Below, piece after piece: positions 20,801 through 32,874 of a stretch of DNA of 64,000 bases. This stretch comes from Climacium dendroides (taxonomy: Eukaryota; Streptophyta; Bryopsida; Hypnales; Climaciaceae). Under the pieces are notes generated by a model, which was not told the DNA's origin, did not search any database, and worked only from the letters and a program-made list of their open reading frames with translations. The stretch lies in contig OX467089.1 of the NCBI GenBank assembly GCA_950106755.1, positions 18,085,345 to 18,149,344 of the forward strand, given 5' to 3'. Made by a program: the position numbers and the translations under genes. The first letter of the stretch is position 1; the number at the start of each line of letters is the position of its first letter.

Positions 20801-23158
20801 AAAGGACGCAATGAATTGAACAGCATGTATGGGACCAACAATTCCTGCGACAAATCGGTGAGTACGAAGGTGTACACATGTGCATGCAGTGCGGCGGAAG
20901 AAGCCACCGCAAAGAGAATTCTATTTTTAGATTTTGTTTTATTCGTAAAGTCTGGCAGTGCTTCACTTTTCGAGGTAATTCTCTGTTGGAAGCCCCAGTG
21001 ACAGTGCTATTTGAGCGTGACGTTCGGTCCCACTGCATTTAATTTTTGCATGCCGCCGCCCCAAGTCCAACTCAGCGCAGCTTCGGCTCCGACTCCAGCG
21101 CAGCTTCGGCCACTGCTCCAGCTCCGACTCAAGCGCAGGTACCAAAGAAGTTGCGATTTTTTTGTTGCGACAAGTTGCAACTACTGAATACTTTCTTCGT
21201 CGAGTACTTTTGTTTTTCCTTCGGTGGTTGATGGTTTGCCAAGCGCGGACATGACACTCCCGGGGCCGTGAGCATTTGTCTGTAAGCCCCGACTTGAATA
21301 CGATTGTATTGTTGTTGCTATTCCACCGTTGCTGTTGCGCCTCTCCTTTTCCTGTTGAATTGCTGTTGTTCCCCCCTTGCAAGCCATAATGTTTATTCAG
21401 TTTGAATTGAAATGGGCTCTTGTTGTTAATTTCATTTTATTTTGAAGTTAAGGAGAACTAGTAGCATCCAGTTCAATCGTGTGGCGCACTGTCCAGGTCG
21501 TCTGCATGACGTCTGAACTTCTGTTCCGTACCGGAACCATTGAAGTGGCGAACAATATTAGAAATCAAACGTAACATGGCTAACATTAGAATGGGTTTGA
21601 AGTATACGTAGCAATAAAAAAATACTGTTTTATACTCACTGATCATGTGTGATGAATTATACCCAACAAATAACGATTACCAAACAAAGTCACACTCAGA
21701 TCTTTTTGTGCCTTTGACATCTCTGATGATGGATTAGGCTAGTTGATCGCTCGTGTCAGCTCTTCTTTTTCCAGCAACGTAGACTTCCGTTTGAATTCTA
21801 GGTTTCATACGCAGTTGCACAAAATGAGAGAATGTGCTGTTTAATGAGGTAACGTATCATGGACCATGTACCCTCAGTGCCCAGTAGAAACCCAGTTCGG
21901 GTCATCCCGCTTACAACTTCCAAATTTCGTGCTTTTTTGTTTCTCTTCTTTGACACTACTCACTCACAAGGCATTCCAAGTAGTCAAAATGGGTGGTAGC
22001 ACATCAGTGCGTTGAAGTCCACGAACACTGATTCCTAGAAAGACATTTAAGCTGAAGACCTGACTTGGCATCCCTTACTACAAACCCATCCATTTTGGTG
22101 GCGCCCTGGTCAGAATTTGTGGCCATTGCGAATTCATCCTCTGGTGACGACGCAGCGCTCACTCTCTAACTGCCGATAACTCAGTGCTGAAGTTGAAGCA
22201 GAAGAAGCTGAAGAAGTGTCCCTGTGTTTGTGACATCGCCTTGCCTGGAGCCTGCACCGTCTGAAGACCACATACGGTATGCATTTCCGTGGTTGTTCGT
22301 TTTTCAACCATGTTCTCCTTCAACCCCATTCGTGAGGTTCATTTCGTTCCGTAATGTGATGCAGTCATCACTTTTGGGTAGGAAAGTAGCGTGCACTTGG
22401 TGTGTGTTGCTATATGGTTACCAGTTGACAAGCGGTGAGATCCTGGTCAGCATTTAGAGCATTTGTGATGAAAGTTTTTTCAGATTGTTGAGGCTGTTCC
22501 AACCATATTTTCTTTTTTCTTTTTTTCCCACTTCGCTCTTGCAGTGCTATATTGGCAATAGAGGAAATAACAAGCTATACTAGTGATTCTTTAGAACAAG
22601 TGTGTTTGCTGTTTTTAGGGCAGTGTAGTGCAACATTTTTATAACAAGTACGTTAATGCACATCACTTATTATTTGTTTATTTACATTGGGCATTTGTGG
22701 GAGACAATCCATTCCTGACCACTTGAAGGAATTTGCACATCTGTGTGGTGATTCACATGAGTGGGAGAAAGTTGAAATGTGTTGAGATAGAGTTTGAGAG
22801 GTTTTCCGAAATTTTCAAATTTTTATGACATAAAATGGATTTACTATGAATTATTTATCTAAAAACAGTGTTCCTCCCATACTGGTGATGTAGGACGTGC
22901 TTTTCTTTACCATGGCTTGACAACAACATCAATGAAGGGCTGCTTACAATATTGAGAGACTTGTAAACAATCATAATTCACAACAATTGTTCCAAGTCTT
23001 TCATTACTATTCATCTCTTCATGTATCGAAAGAGCAAACCATACACTACAAGAATTTGGGATTAATTAGGAATGACTTGCCTCCCATAGTGTTGTGTATT
23101 GTCGTTGTTTTTCTTATTTGTTTGTTCACTTGGGATTTAAGTAAACAAGCACAATAGC
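20801..23158. other. CACTA interior, possibly captured promoter or 5' DNA
   Basis: GC-richer DNA at 20900-21400 includes a small repeated segment (two copies of GCGCAGCTTCGGC and related units at 21070-21140). It may be the 5' flank of the captured RAD5A-like gene. Around 22140-22460 the composition is again gene-like, but no protein is recognised. 22460-23158 is AT-rich, just upstream of the accessory gene. Confidence 0.35.
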
Positions 23159-25260
23159 ATGGATTCAGAGATCACTGAGTACGAGAGGTTGAGAAAGGAA
23201 AATATTCAAAGGAACTCACAAAAATTGAGTGATCTAGGCTTGTTGGACATTGCGACAGAATTGGCAAACATCAGAGAAACAAGGTAAGATACTAAGCTCT
23301 ACGTAGTTTTTAAGAAGTAAATGGATTCGTGTATTGAACTTTTGTGAAATTAAAACCATTGCCCGTGTTCAATATTAATGAATGTACATGTTGAAGTTCA
23401 TTGTAGGAAATTTTGTTTTTATTAAACTTAATGAAGAGGCCTGACCCATGTATTTTTTGACTTTAATCAATCACATCAGGGCTTTAGGATTGAGAACTAT
23501 GGAGAATATCTTGGCGACAATGACAAGACAAATAGCTAATTTGCCAGATGATGTGCAAGTGGAATTGTTTCGCACAATTGCTAGTTTTCCAGCAATTACG
23601 TTTCCTATATTGGAAATGACTTCTAATCATCTTGCGGGGATTTTTGAGAGCAGTCGCGACGTGCCCCTTGATAAGCTAGAAGGTATAAATCGAGGAAAAG
23701 GAGTGGAGAACTCTGGCACTATCTTACCAACATTGGAGAGGCACACACGGGCAACAACGTGGAGGGCTTTACCAGGACGTAGTTTTGACATCAACTCAGG
23801 AGGCAATGACAAAGAAGTAGAAGAAGAAACATTGCAGGAAGACTGTTGTAAGTCGAAGGTTAGCTTCAGTCCTTTCCTATTGGAACTAATTGTGCTGGAG
23901 AAAGACACATAATTCATTGAATTGTAAAGAAATTTTCCATCATTCTTGAAGTGTTTCGTTATTGCAATTGCCATATGTATGTGGTTAGTTGTAGTTTACA
24001 ATTTCTCTTTAAAAGTGCATTAATTTATAGACTCATAATTTATCTTCAACAATTTGGTATTAGTCATTTCTGACTTTCAATAGTTTTAAAGGTTGATGTT
24101 TGTGAGAGAGAAGAAGGAACACAGAATTTGTAAATCAAGTTACTCTCATATGAGCACATGTGATTCATTAGAGTTAAACTAAGTCAATACATAAGCCTTA
24201 TTTGTAGTAATGACCAATTACAATACATTGTACTGTAAAATGATCATGTCTAATTCACCGTAGTCATGAATAGCAACGCTTTGTTCACTTCCAACTGAAG
24301 AATTTAGAATTGTGTGTACTATTAGTCTGTATTGATTTACTGTAACTTCGTGGCAGGCAATATTCATTTGTTGAGACATTTTGTAGTGATGTATCATCTA
24401 TTGTGACTGTAAGCAGTTAGTAATGATATTTTGTGAGTGAAAGCCAAGTCTTCATAGGTGTTCTGAAAAAATGTTTTGTGACTGCAAGTCAATTGAAAAA
24501 TAATCATTTGTGACTCCCTGTAGTCACAAATATTATTATGTGACTTCAAGCCCAATCACAAATGGTGTTTTATGACTGTCTATAGACGGAAATGACCTTT
24601 TATAACTAATTGTAGTCACAAACATTATTATGTGACTTGAAGCCCAGTCGGAAATGGTGTTCTATGACTGTCGGTAGACGGAAATGACCTTTTATAACTA
24701 ATTGTAGACACAAATATTATAATGTGACTTCAAGCCCAGTCACAAATGGTGTTGTGTGACTGCTTGTAGTTAGAAATGACCTTTTATAACTAATTGTAGT
24801 CACAAACATTATTATGTGACTTGAAGCCCAGTCGGAAATGGTGTTCTATGACTGTCGGTAGACGGAAATGACCTTTTATAACTAATTGTAGACACAAATA
24901 TTATAATGTGACTTCAAGCCCAGTCACAAATGGTGTTGTGTGACTGCTTGTAGTTAGAAATGACCTTTTATAACTAATTGTAGTCACAAACATTATTATG
25001 TGACTTGAAGCCCAGTCGCTAATGGTGTTCTATGACTGTTTGTAGTTAGACATTAGCTTTTTTCCAAATTTGTAGTCAGAAGTGATCTTTCGTGACTGTT
25101 TGTAGTTTGGAGAGGCCAATTACAAAGATTTGTGCTCATTGTAGACATTTTTTTGATAGACATGAGGTAGAAATTAGGAGTTCAGACTCATGTGATGAAA
25201 ATTAGATAATTAGAATTTGCATTTCCTAGAGAGTAACTCAGAAGTTACACTTCATGTTGT

Positions 25261-25292
<32 letters not shown>

Positions 25293-28200
25293 AATTAAGT
25301 AGGACATGAAGGTCCTCCTCCTATACTTATTATACTCATATTATAAGTTGTTTCTTTCTGCATTTACAGTTGCTTAGCCATCAACATCATCACCCTAGGC
25401 CGTGGCCCAAGGAAGCCACACGGAAGAAAAAGATGACTTCATCAACAGAAATGATGGTCACAACACCATTGGAAGAGGACAATTTTTTGTTCGATGACAC
25501 AGAGGAGACAATGATGGGGGAGGAATCGGATGAAGATATTGAGCAACATTTTAGTACGGAGGAGGATGGAGATGTCCCAAATGAAGAGTTGTCCAATGAT
25601 GTAGTGGATGAGTTGGAGTTATGGGAAGTCAGCATATTGAAGCGCATGGCAAAGAGTGGAGCAAACTTGAAGGAAGTACGTGAGAAAATGCGAAAACTGA
25701 GTGGAAATGAAGGGAAGGAAGTTAGCAATGTGGACCGAAGCAGAAGTCTTCAACGACAATCCAATTTGAAGCAATTCAGGAGGGATCTGCAGAAGGTTGA
25801 TGATAGAGATTGGGTTGAAGTGGACCTTGTCGGTTGTCCTACAGGAGTGCATAGGGCGGATTGGTTGACAAAGCTGCGTGGATATTCTCGTGATTTGGAT
25901 TGGAGTGTGGATGACTTCAATTCACATCCCCGACCTCTGCTATTAGCAATCAAGGACAAAATGGCATCCAAATTCGAGTATCGTGGTGGGAAGGGCGATG
26001 TTCCTGATAATGTCTTCTTCCGCATTTTGAGGTCCCAAATGAAGACAAAGAGAGCAAACATGAAGAAATTGATAGAGGCCGAAGCTCCCATTCCCAGAAC
26101 TGTGAAGGCTCATCATGTAGAGAACTTCAAGAAGCTCATCAAGAGGACAGACAAAGTAGCATATTCAGAACGCATGAAGGTTGCACGGCAAACCGTGCAA
26201 AAAGTGTCCTATAGTGGCCGATCTGAGGGAGAAGTGAAGTCACGACTGGTAAGTAAAAGAGAGATGTCTACACTTTTGTAACTTCTATTTACGCATGTGA
26301 TTGTAGATGGGTGTTCGTAGTCATTGTCTTTTAGATTTTATTTTTATAAACATGAAATTCTGAATGTAATATGTGTGCAAGGTAAACTTTGTTGGTCATA
26401 TGACAATGCTTAGCCATAAGTAGGACATATTCAGGAGAAGAGGAAATGATGGATAGGATGTTGCTTTCAGTTCTTGCAATCATAAATAACAGACATTAAT
26501 GTACTTAAAATTGTATTTAGATTGTATTGTGACTAAGTATAGTTATATTTAGCCTTGTATGTGACTACTTGAAGTCATATTTGGATGTACATGTGAATAT
26601 GTATAGTCATGTGTAGGTAATCATAAAAGTACATGTGCTCATATTTGGTTTTCAATATGAGAAGTTTCATTTGAAAATAGTAAGTTATGTTAGTAGTAGT
26701 TGTTGTAATTGGACATGTGCATCACAATGTGAAATAGTTTATTGTTTGTCAATGCTTTCAAGAAATTTCACTATGGTTGAATGTTTTGGTCTTGAAATTT
26801 ACACATATAGGGTTGCCGTCATTGTAGGCTGCACATTTGGGTAGACCCCCTACTCAAATGGAAGTGGAAGCAGAGCTTGCTTCACCAGACAAATCAGTGC
26901 ACATTCGGTCGTCAAATTCAGGAGGGGCGGGTAGTAATTCAAGGAGGGCGGGTAAAGGCATAGAAGAAGTGCAAAACGAATTGTATACATTCCAAGAGAC
27001 TGTGAAGGGAGAATTAAGTGAAATGGGTTCCCTAGTGAAGCAGCTTCTGTTTGAAGTCCGCAAGCAGAATGGAAGGAATACACACCCGTCTAGTTCTGAA
27101 ATAGGCACCACAGTGCCGGAAGTTGCAGGTGGTGAGGAGATCATGGAGGAATTGGTAGGTTTGAAGGAACTTAACCCTCAGAAGATACAGGAAGAAACAG
27201 CCACAGAAGCACATGTATTGAACGTGTCGAAATGTGTTGAGGTAGTGCATGCAACAGTGGAGGTTCGTACAAAAATAAGAAACTCTTTAGTGTCATTCAA
27301 TGTAATTGAATAGGTTTTGTTGCTTTTGTATTTGTTTGGAATTTCATGTGATGTGTAGTAGGCAGACATGAAATCTCAACTACTAAATTGTGGATGTCAT
27401 TGTGAGTTTAAAGGATGAAAGCACGATTGATAAGTCAAGAAATGTAAAGCAAAAACCCAGCACTTTGCTAGTGCTGGAGCAAATTGAAGAAGTAATAGAT
27501 GTTACAAAAGCAAAAAAGGATCAAGGGAGCGTGAAGAAGAGGAAGGGCGAGGGTCAGAAATTGTGGGCAGACATAAGTTATCAATCTAGGCGTTCAACGT
27601 TGACTGGAGGGAAGACTGGTGAGAAGATGAAGGAGGTGCAAGAGGATCCCAAGGTGTGATGGACTACCATGACTGTATTCAATGTTGCAGTAGTTTATGG
27701 TATTGTGTATGCAAAAGGGGTGGGAACAAGGTATAATTCTTATAGGTGAACATATAATTATGGATTGCGTCCTTCCTTTAAAATGGTAGATGGTGCAATG
27801 TTAGACAGAATGTAGGGAGGTTCATGTTATGGAATATTTTTAGTACGTGTATGAGTTCTGTTGGACATGTTTGTGGATTAGGTGCCATAACTTGAACAAA
27901 AGCATGTGTGCATAATTAGAAGCAGTAATATGTAGAAGAAAACAAGTGCTGGTGGTCATAATCTCTATTATGTGACTGATTGCAGTCATTATTTGCATGA
28001 TGCGACTGACCATAGTGGTAATCTTTAGTACATGACTGGTGTCAGTCATATTATGCAGAATGTGACTGTTGGCAGTCATATACTGCTGTGCATCACTAAT
28101 GCTAGTCATATTCTATAGTATATAACAATTGTCAGTCATATTATATATTTTAGAGTAAATGGCAGTAATATTTTTTAATATATAACTAGTGGAAGCTGTA

Positions 28201-29872
28201 TTTTAAAATATATACGTAATGACGACTAAATTTTGTATTATGTGGGGAGTCATATTAATGTTTTTGTCAGATGTATGTGCCATACGTTTTCGTATGTAGC
28301 TTTGTTAACCTTTGATTATTTGTATCCATTTCTATTTAGAGGGATAGTAATTTCTTGTTTTGGTCTAAGAGGATCCTTTTGTTGTAAAAAGTGTATGAAA
28401 AGGAGTATTCGTATTTCTCATTATGTGAAGTCGTACCATGAAGTATATGTTGTCGCATGTTGTGGGGGTCGATAATTTTTCATCATTTAAATGAAGTGAC
28501 ACTACTATTCCAAGTGTATAATAGTGGGTGTTGTACTTTTGAAGTCTCAAAAGTGTTCTTGAGTCGTATGTATTTATGTTTCATAATTGATATTTTGTTG
28601 TTGTATGTGTTGAATTTATAATTGTTATAATACCATGACATTGAATACTAAATTGTTGATGTGCATGTAGATTGGAGCAAGAGGCTCTAGAGAACATCAT
28701 TTGGAATTCGATTCCAAATTAATGGAAGAAGAGCCTTCCAAAAGGAGGGGGCCAATGAGGGCCGCAAAGGTTGGTAAACCTTCAAAGAAAAAGAATATTT
28801 CAGGGAAACTGAAGTTTCCACCGGTGAGAGTTTTGGATGATTCACGAAGAAAGGTACTTGTGTTGAATGTCTTGGGTTTTCTATGTGACATCCGACCACT
28901 GCATGATGGAAAAGAGTGGGGGTTAGGTGGTACGATCCATTATGAGGAGAGTTCGAAGTCAAAATTAAAAAAAGGGAAGACTGTGCAGCTTTTGTGACAA
29001 TGTTGCACTATCGGTTTGATGTGGGGATATGGGCTCCAATTGGAGAGGCGCTTCTACAAGAAGTGGCTCGATTCCTAGCTCGGGGGACACCCATGAAGTG
29101 GTGTTTTTTATGGGGAAAGGAAATTGGTGGTGGAAAAAGAGACTTGCATGATTTATTTGACATGATACCAGATCCAACCCATGGATCGGCTAGGGTCCTT
29201 CAAGTGGACTGGGATTCCACAGCTACCTCTAAGTCACCTGGTACAAATGTATTACACATTGCTGCATGGGATCCTCTAACTTCAGAAGACAACTTCCTAA
29301 AGAACATGAAAGGACCCTTTGAAGTTTTTAGTCAAAATCCTTCCGACATTGAATATTGTGTGATGTTCTTGGACAAGGCAATCAGTCAGTTACAGAATCC
29401 ATTGCCCCAGGTATGTATTTTTGAATATGTTGTTTGCCTTTCAATTTCAGAAGTGAAAATGAAGCTCCATCGTTTGTTTACTTAATGTCTACAGCCATTG
29501 TAAATGTAAATGCAGGATGCACAAGGTGGGAAGAAATATCTTCAAGGTTCTCGAAGCTCAAAGAATGAAAGTCCTATCTCCTTGGCTGTAGGGTCGAAAG
29601 TGAAGGTATTCGATGTGGACGATGACAACAAGGCAGAAGACAATGTAATTGCACATGGAGTCATAGTGAATGTTGCAGGAGGTTCACTTCATGGACGGCT
29701 CATTGAAGAGGGCAATGTGTCTATAAGCATAACATCTGTGGTTCCCGGATCGGAGATGGTTCTTCTATATGAGGCAAACAACAATGACGACCCTCCTATG
29801 GTGCATGTAGGTGATGCTGTGAAGTTTATGACAAAGTGGCCCATTGAAGCGTTGGCTCCTTTAAACGAATGA
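23159..29872 (+). CDS. CACTA accessory protein (TNPA/PTTA-like with DUF8039-type end), multi-exon
   Basis: Proposed exons: 23159-23283 (YERLRKENIQRNSQKLSDLG, common in plant transposon proteins), 23480 to about 23858, 25370-26248, 26828 to about 27241, about 27412-27653, about 28671-28853, about 28989-29410 and 29516-29872. The third exon is like PTTA/En-Spm plant transposase (PF03004 type): FEYRGGKG, FFRILRSQMKTKR and KVARQTVQKVSYSGRSEGEV. The last exon (VIAHGVIVNVAGGSLHGRLI, VHVGDAVKFMTKWP) matches the DUF8039 pattern found with CACTA proteins. The exon before it (DVGIWAPIGEALLQEVARFL) is not recognised. En/Spm TNPA-type proteins bind subterminal repeats; such a role here is inferred. Intermediate splice sites are uncertain. 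Confidence 0.6.
24480..25075. repeat. 92-bp tandem repeat with 184-bp higher-order unit
   Basis: GACCTTTTATAACTAATTG recurs at 24594, 24686, 24778, 24870 and 24962, exactly 92 bp apart. Alternate units are nearly identical (24594 with 24778 and 24962; 24686 with 24870), giving a 184-bp duplication on top of the 92-bp unit. Each unit contains TGTGACTT and AGTCACAAA motifs. It lies in the second intron of the accessory gene. Confidence 0.9.
25266..25292 (+). repeat. Poly-T run
   Basis: An uninterrupted run of about 27 T lies about 80 bases upstream of the third exon of the accessory gene. It could be the remains of a retroposed poly-A tail or polymerase slippage. Confidence 0.8.
27960..28260. 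repeat. Degenerate AGTCATATT motif cluster in an accessory-gene intron
   Basis: Loosely spaced copies of CAGTCATATT with TGTGACTG partners occur about every 40 bases, like a decayed version of the terminal arrays. Confidence 0.65.
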
Positions 29873-30269
29873 GGGAAGGTATGCAGTAGTGGATTGCTCA
29901 CTCTAGTATAAAGTGAGGTGTGTGTTTATGTGTTCTCAGTGTGATTTTTTTCATATGTGTTTTGAAGTTTAGTAATAAATGTCATTGAAGTACATTCTGG
30001 AATGTATATCCATGTTTTGTGATTTAAGAAGTTGCAAAGACATGTTTAGGATATGATATTAGAGTGTGAATTTGATTTTCTTTGTTTGGAATACAAAATG
30101 ATTTCTAATTATAGAGACTATTAGTGGAAGTCACTCATAGCAATGAAAAACATGAATGAATAATACACCAAGTAAGCTTAGGTATCGTAGAACTGCTTTA
30201 TCGCTTTTGAAATTCGTACTTCGAAATACATGTGAATACTTCTAAAAATATATAACTAAGCACAGTAAT

Positions 30270-31110
30270 ATGGAATATGATTCATTGTAGTCATATTGCG
30301 TGTCATAAAAAAATATGACTGAACGCAGTCATATTGTACATCACTACAAAATGTAACTCCACTGATGAGTCATATTGTACATCACTGCAAAATATGACTC
30401 ATCCTGGTCATATTCGACATAATAATAAAATATGACTCATTGTAGTCATTTTTTAATGTTACTAAAAAATACGATTCACCAGTCATATTTTACATCACTA
30501 CAAAATATGACTGACCGCAGTCATATTTTACATCATTACAAAATATGACTCACCGTAGTCATATTTCACCTCACTGCAAAATATGACTGACCGCAGTCAT
30601 ATTCCATGTTACTGCAAAATATGACTGACCGCAGTCATATTTTACATCATTACAAAATATGACTCACCGTAGTCATATTTCACCTCACTGCAAAATATGA
30701 CTGACCGCAGTCATATTCCATGTTACTGCAAAATATGACTGACCGCAGTCATATTCCATGTTACTGCAAAATATGACTCACCACAATCATATTCCATTTC
30801 ATCAAAAAATATGACTCAGCAGTCATATTCCACATTACTGCAAAATATGACTCGCCGCAGTCATATTCCACATCACTGCAAAATATGACTCGCCGCAGTC
30901 ATATTGCACATCACTGCAAAATATGACTCGCCGCAGTCATATTCCATGTTACTGCGAAATATGACTCACCACAGTCATATTCCACATCATCAAAAAAATG
31001 ACTCATCGCAGTCATATTCCACGTCATCAAAAATATGACTCGATCCAGTCGTATTCCACGTCATCAAAAAATATGACTCGATCCAGTCGTATTCCACGTA
31101 GGATTTTTTT
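30270..31110. repeat. Right subterminal array of palindromic AATATGACT...AGTCATATT units
   Basis: About twenty units of 38-41 bp, each with AAAATATGACT then AGTCATATT in opposite orientation around a 4-6 base centre (for example GACCGC), so each unit is a short hairpin. A block of about 117 bp is duplicated within it (30560-30760). The spacing and repeat length superficially resemble CRISPR, but the setting is the end of a CACTA element. Confidence 0.9.
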
Positions 31111-31340
31111 ATTTGCCCGGGCAACCCAAATAAAAGTCAAAAATCCCCTAGGAAAGTCAAAGTATATGCCTAGTTGGCATACTATGGCTAAAAATGGGTA
31201 TTTATACCCCTCAAAAAATATGACTGCCAATATGACTGATGTCTGAAGCGACTGCTTCTAAACGACTGGAGTCAGTCATATTCCGAGTCATCTATAGTGA
31301 TTTCTGTGTCAGTCATATTTTTCGATTTTACGACTGTTGC

Positions 31341-31383
31341 CAGTCATATTTTGCAGTCATAAAACACTGCTTTTGTTGTAGTG
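31341..31383 (-). repeat. CACTA right terminal inverted repeat
   Basis: The sequence ends TTTTGTTGTAGTG and pairs with 10974-11017; the GGT target copy follows. Confidence 0.9.
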
Positions 31384-32014
31384 GGTGCTGTCGCTGGCGT
31401 ACTAGAACCGCTCCTTCGACGAGGTCGATCCAGTGTTCTCCTAGTTCTGCTGGTATCCCACTGAGGTCGGAAGGTGTCCAAGCAAAGACATCGAGATAAT
31501 CTTCTAGAAGCTCCTTGTATTTAGCTTTCTCCGGAGTAGACATTGCTTTGTTAACAAAGAAAGTCTTTCCCGTAGTAACACTCACCTCCTCATACTCCAT
31601 TGGGCTTACTATGGGTTTCCTCCTTTCCGGCTCTGGTCCGTCTTCCTGGTTCCATAACTCGCTCCAGACGGATCCTTGATTTGTTCGACCCAGACCTACC
31701 GTTGGGAGATTCTCTTCATCAAGCTGTCGTTTGATCCATTCATATGATAACGGAACGCTCATCTCTCCTAATGACCGATCCTCCGGTATTGTTGGTGTCG
31801 GAGTTTCTGTTTCTTCCGTCGCAATTTCCAAGATGGGTTCCGGAAACTCAAAATCTGGTTCCGTAACAGACGTGAAGTAACTAGCCATAGAATCAGAGCT
31901 CTCCTGATCAGACCAGTCCGTAGTATATCCATCAGACTCACTAGTCTCTCCCAAGTGATCAACATGTTTCCAAGGTATTCGTATGGCAGGTTTCCCTACC
32001 ACGAATTCCTTGGC
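31384..32014 (-). pseudogene. gypsy protease-RT linker and start of RT
   Basis: The minus-strand frame runs from an in-frame TGA (about 32014, at a position where a Trp codon is expected before GAKEFVVGKPA) to the CACTA insertion at 31384. It has an acidic linker, then KAKYKELLEDYLDVFAWTP and IDLVEGAVLVRQRQ, typical of the sequence just before the RT domain. The continuation is at 10973 on the other side of the CACTA element. Confidence 0.8.
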
Positions 32015-32017
32015 TCC

Positions 32018-32707
32018 TCAGTCAACTAGCACCCTTGCTGCATATAACCATGGTCTTCCTAATAACATGGGAAAAGGCCTTCCCTTGGATACCCTGATGA
32101 CTACATAGTTTAGTAGATAAGTCTCTATTCCGATCCGGGTTGGAATCCGGGCCAGCCTTCCTACCGGATACACTCTTGATTGATCTGCCATCCTCAAGAC
32201 TTGGTCGGTTTCTTGGAATGTCGTGTATCCTAGATCAAAGGCGGTGTCTTCCAGCATTAGGTTGACTCCTGACCCGCCATCACTGGAACCCGGATCACCG
32301 TACAACCCCCTACTTCGACCTCCAATTCTGGCGCTCCAAAGTCTTCGATCTGGGAGAAGTTGACTGCAACTGATGGAAGTTTGAATCGCCTGGTTCTTTT
32401 CTTCGTCCAAGCATCTCGGATCAATTTCTGATAATTTGCATTATCATGGAGAAGTTGCCCAAAGGTGACACTAGCTTTCTGATCCTTGATATCTTGCACG
32501 ATGTCGTATGTATCTAAGTTTGGTACCGGATTGATCAGAACCGGAACATCCTCAAACGTAACCTTCTTCTTTCTGGGATCCGGAATCGCACCGATATTGT
32601 CTAGATTCTGTCAGACTTCTGAACTAATGTCAATGGGAATCGGAAAAGGTCCGACCCCTTTTTCTACTTCTACTGTGGGTCTAATAGGATCCGTCTCTTC
32701 CGTGTGA
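32018..32707 (-). pseudogene. gypsy aspartic protease (frameshifted at the active site)
   Basis: The retroviral-type protease active site is normally V-P-x-x-D-G-G-S-G. Here one frame gives IRVPVM (ending near 32257) and another gives DGGSGVNLMLEDTA. The Asp-Gly pair is therefore out of frame with the preceding strand, and no active protease can be translated from this copy. Downstream FPMLLGRPWLYAARV is the conserved flap-to-end motif (LLGRPWL). The protease cuts the Gag-Pol polyprotein in intact elements. Confidence 0.8.
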
Positions 32708-32874
32708 TCAGAATCACTCGGATCGGATTCTAGAATGGGAGTGCTTTCCTGAGGCTTCCCTTTCCGTCTCTGCCTCCTAGTTCTATGCCTATCCCTTTGG
32801 TCTTTGGTGGAACTTCGAGTTGACACTCGATGAACGAGTCCTTCTAAAACTCTTGGAAGTTCCACCTTTGGTTG

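Larger units (their letters stand above)
10974..31383. mobile_element. Complete 20.4-kb CACTA (En/Spm) transposon inserted in the gypsy RT
   Basis: The left end reads CACTACAACAATGGCAG and the right end, reverse-complemented, CACTACAACAAAAGCAG. The terminal inverted repeats extend about 44 bases with few mismatches (both include GTTTTATGACTGC). The element is flanked by a 3-bp target duplication GGT (10971-10973 and 31384-31386), as expected for CACTA elements. Inside are a leftward TNP2 transposase gene (12204-17475), a rightward TNPA/DUF8039-type gene (23159-29872), motif arrays at both ends, and captured host gene pieces (SET domain at 16.5-17.0 kb, HIRAN domain at 20.2-20.8 kb). Clean ends and in-register interruption of the RT point to a recent insertion. 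Confidence 0.93.

Noticed and set aside
20963..21382. 139-codon minus-strand frame as the N-terminus of the captured RAD5A-like gene
   Set aside because: Composition is low complexity and it does not resemble the RAD5A N-terminus; no splice linking it to 20800 could be supported.
25266..25292. Poly-T run as a transcription terminator
   Set aside because: It lies in an intron of a pol II-type gene with no pol III gene upstream.
30270..31110. CRISPR-like array of regularly spaced repeats
   Set aside because: Units are internally palindromic, spacers are not unique, no cas genes exist, and the array is the subterminal region of a CACTA element in a plant genome.
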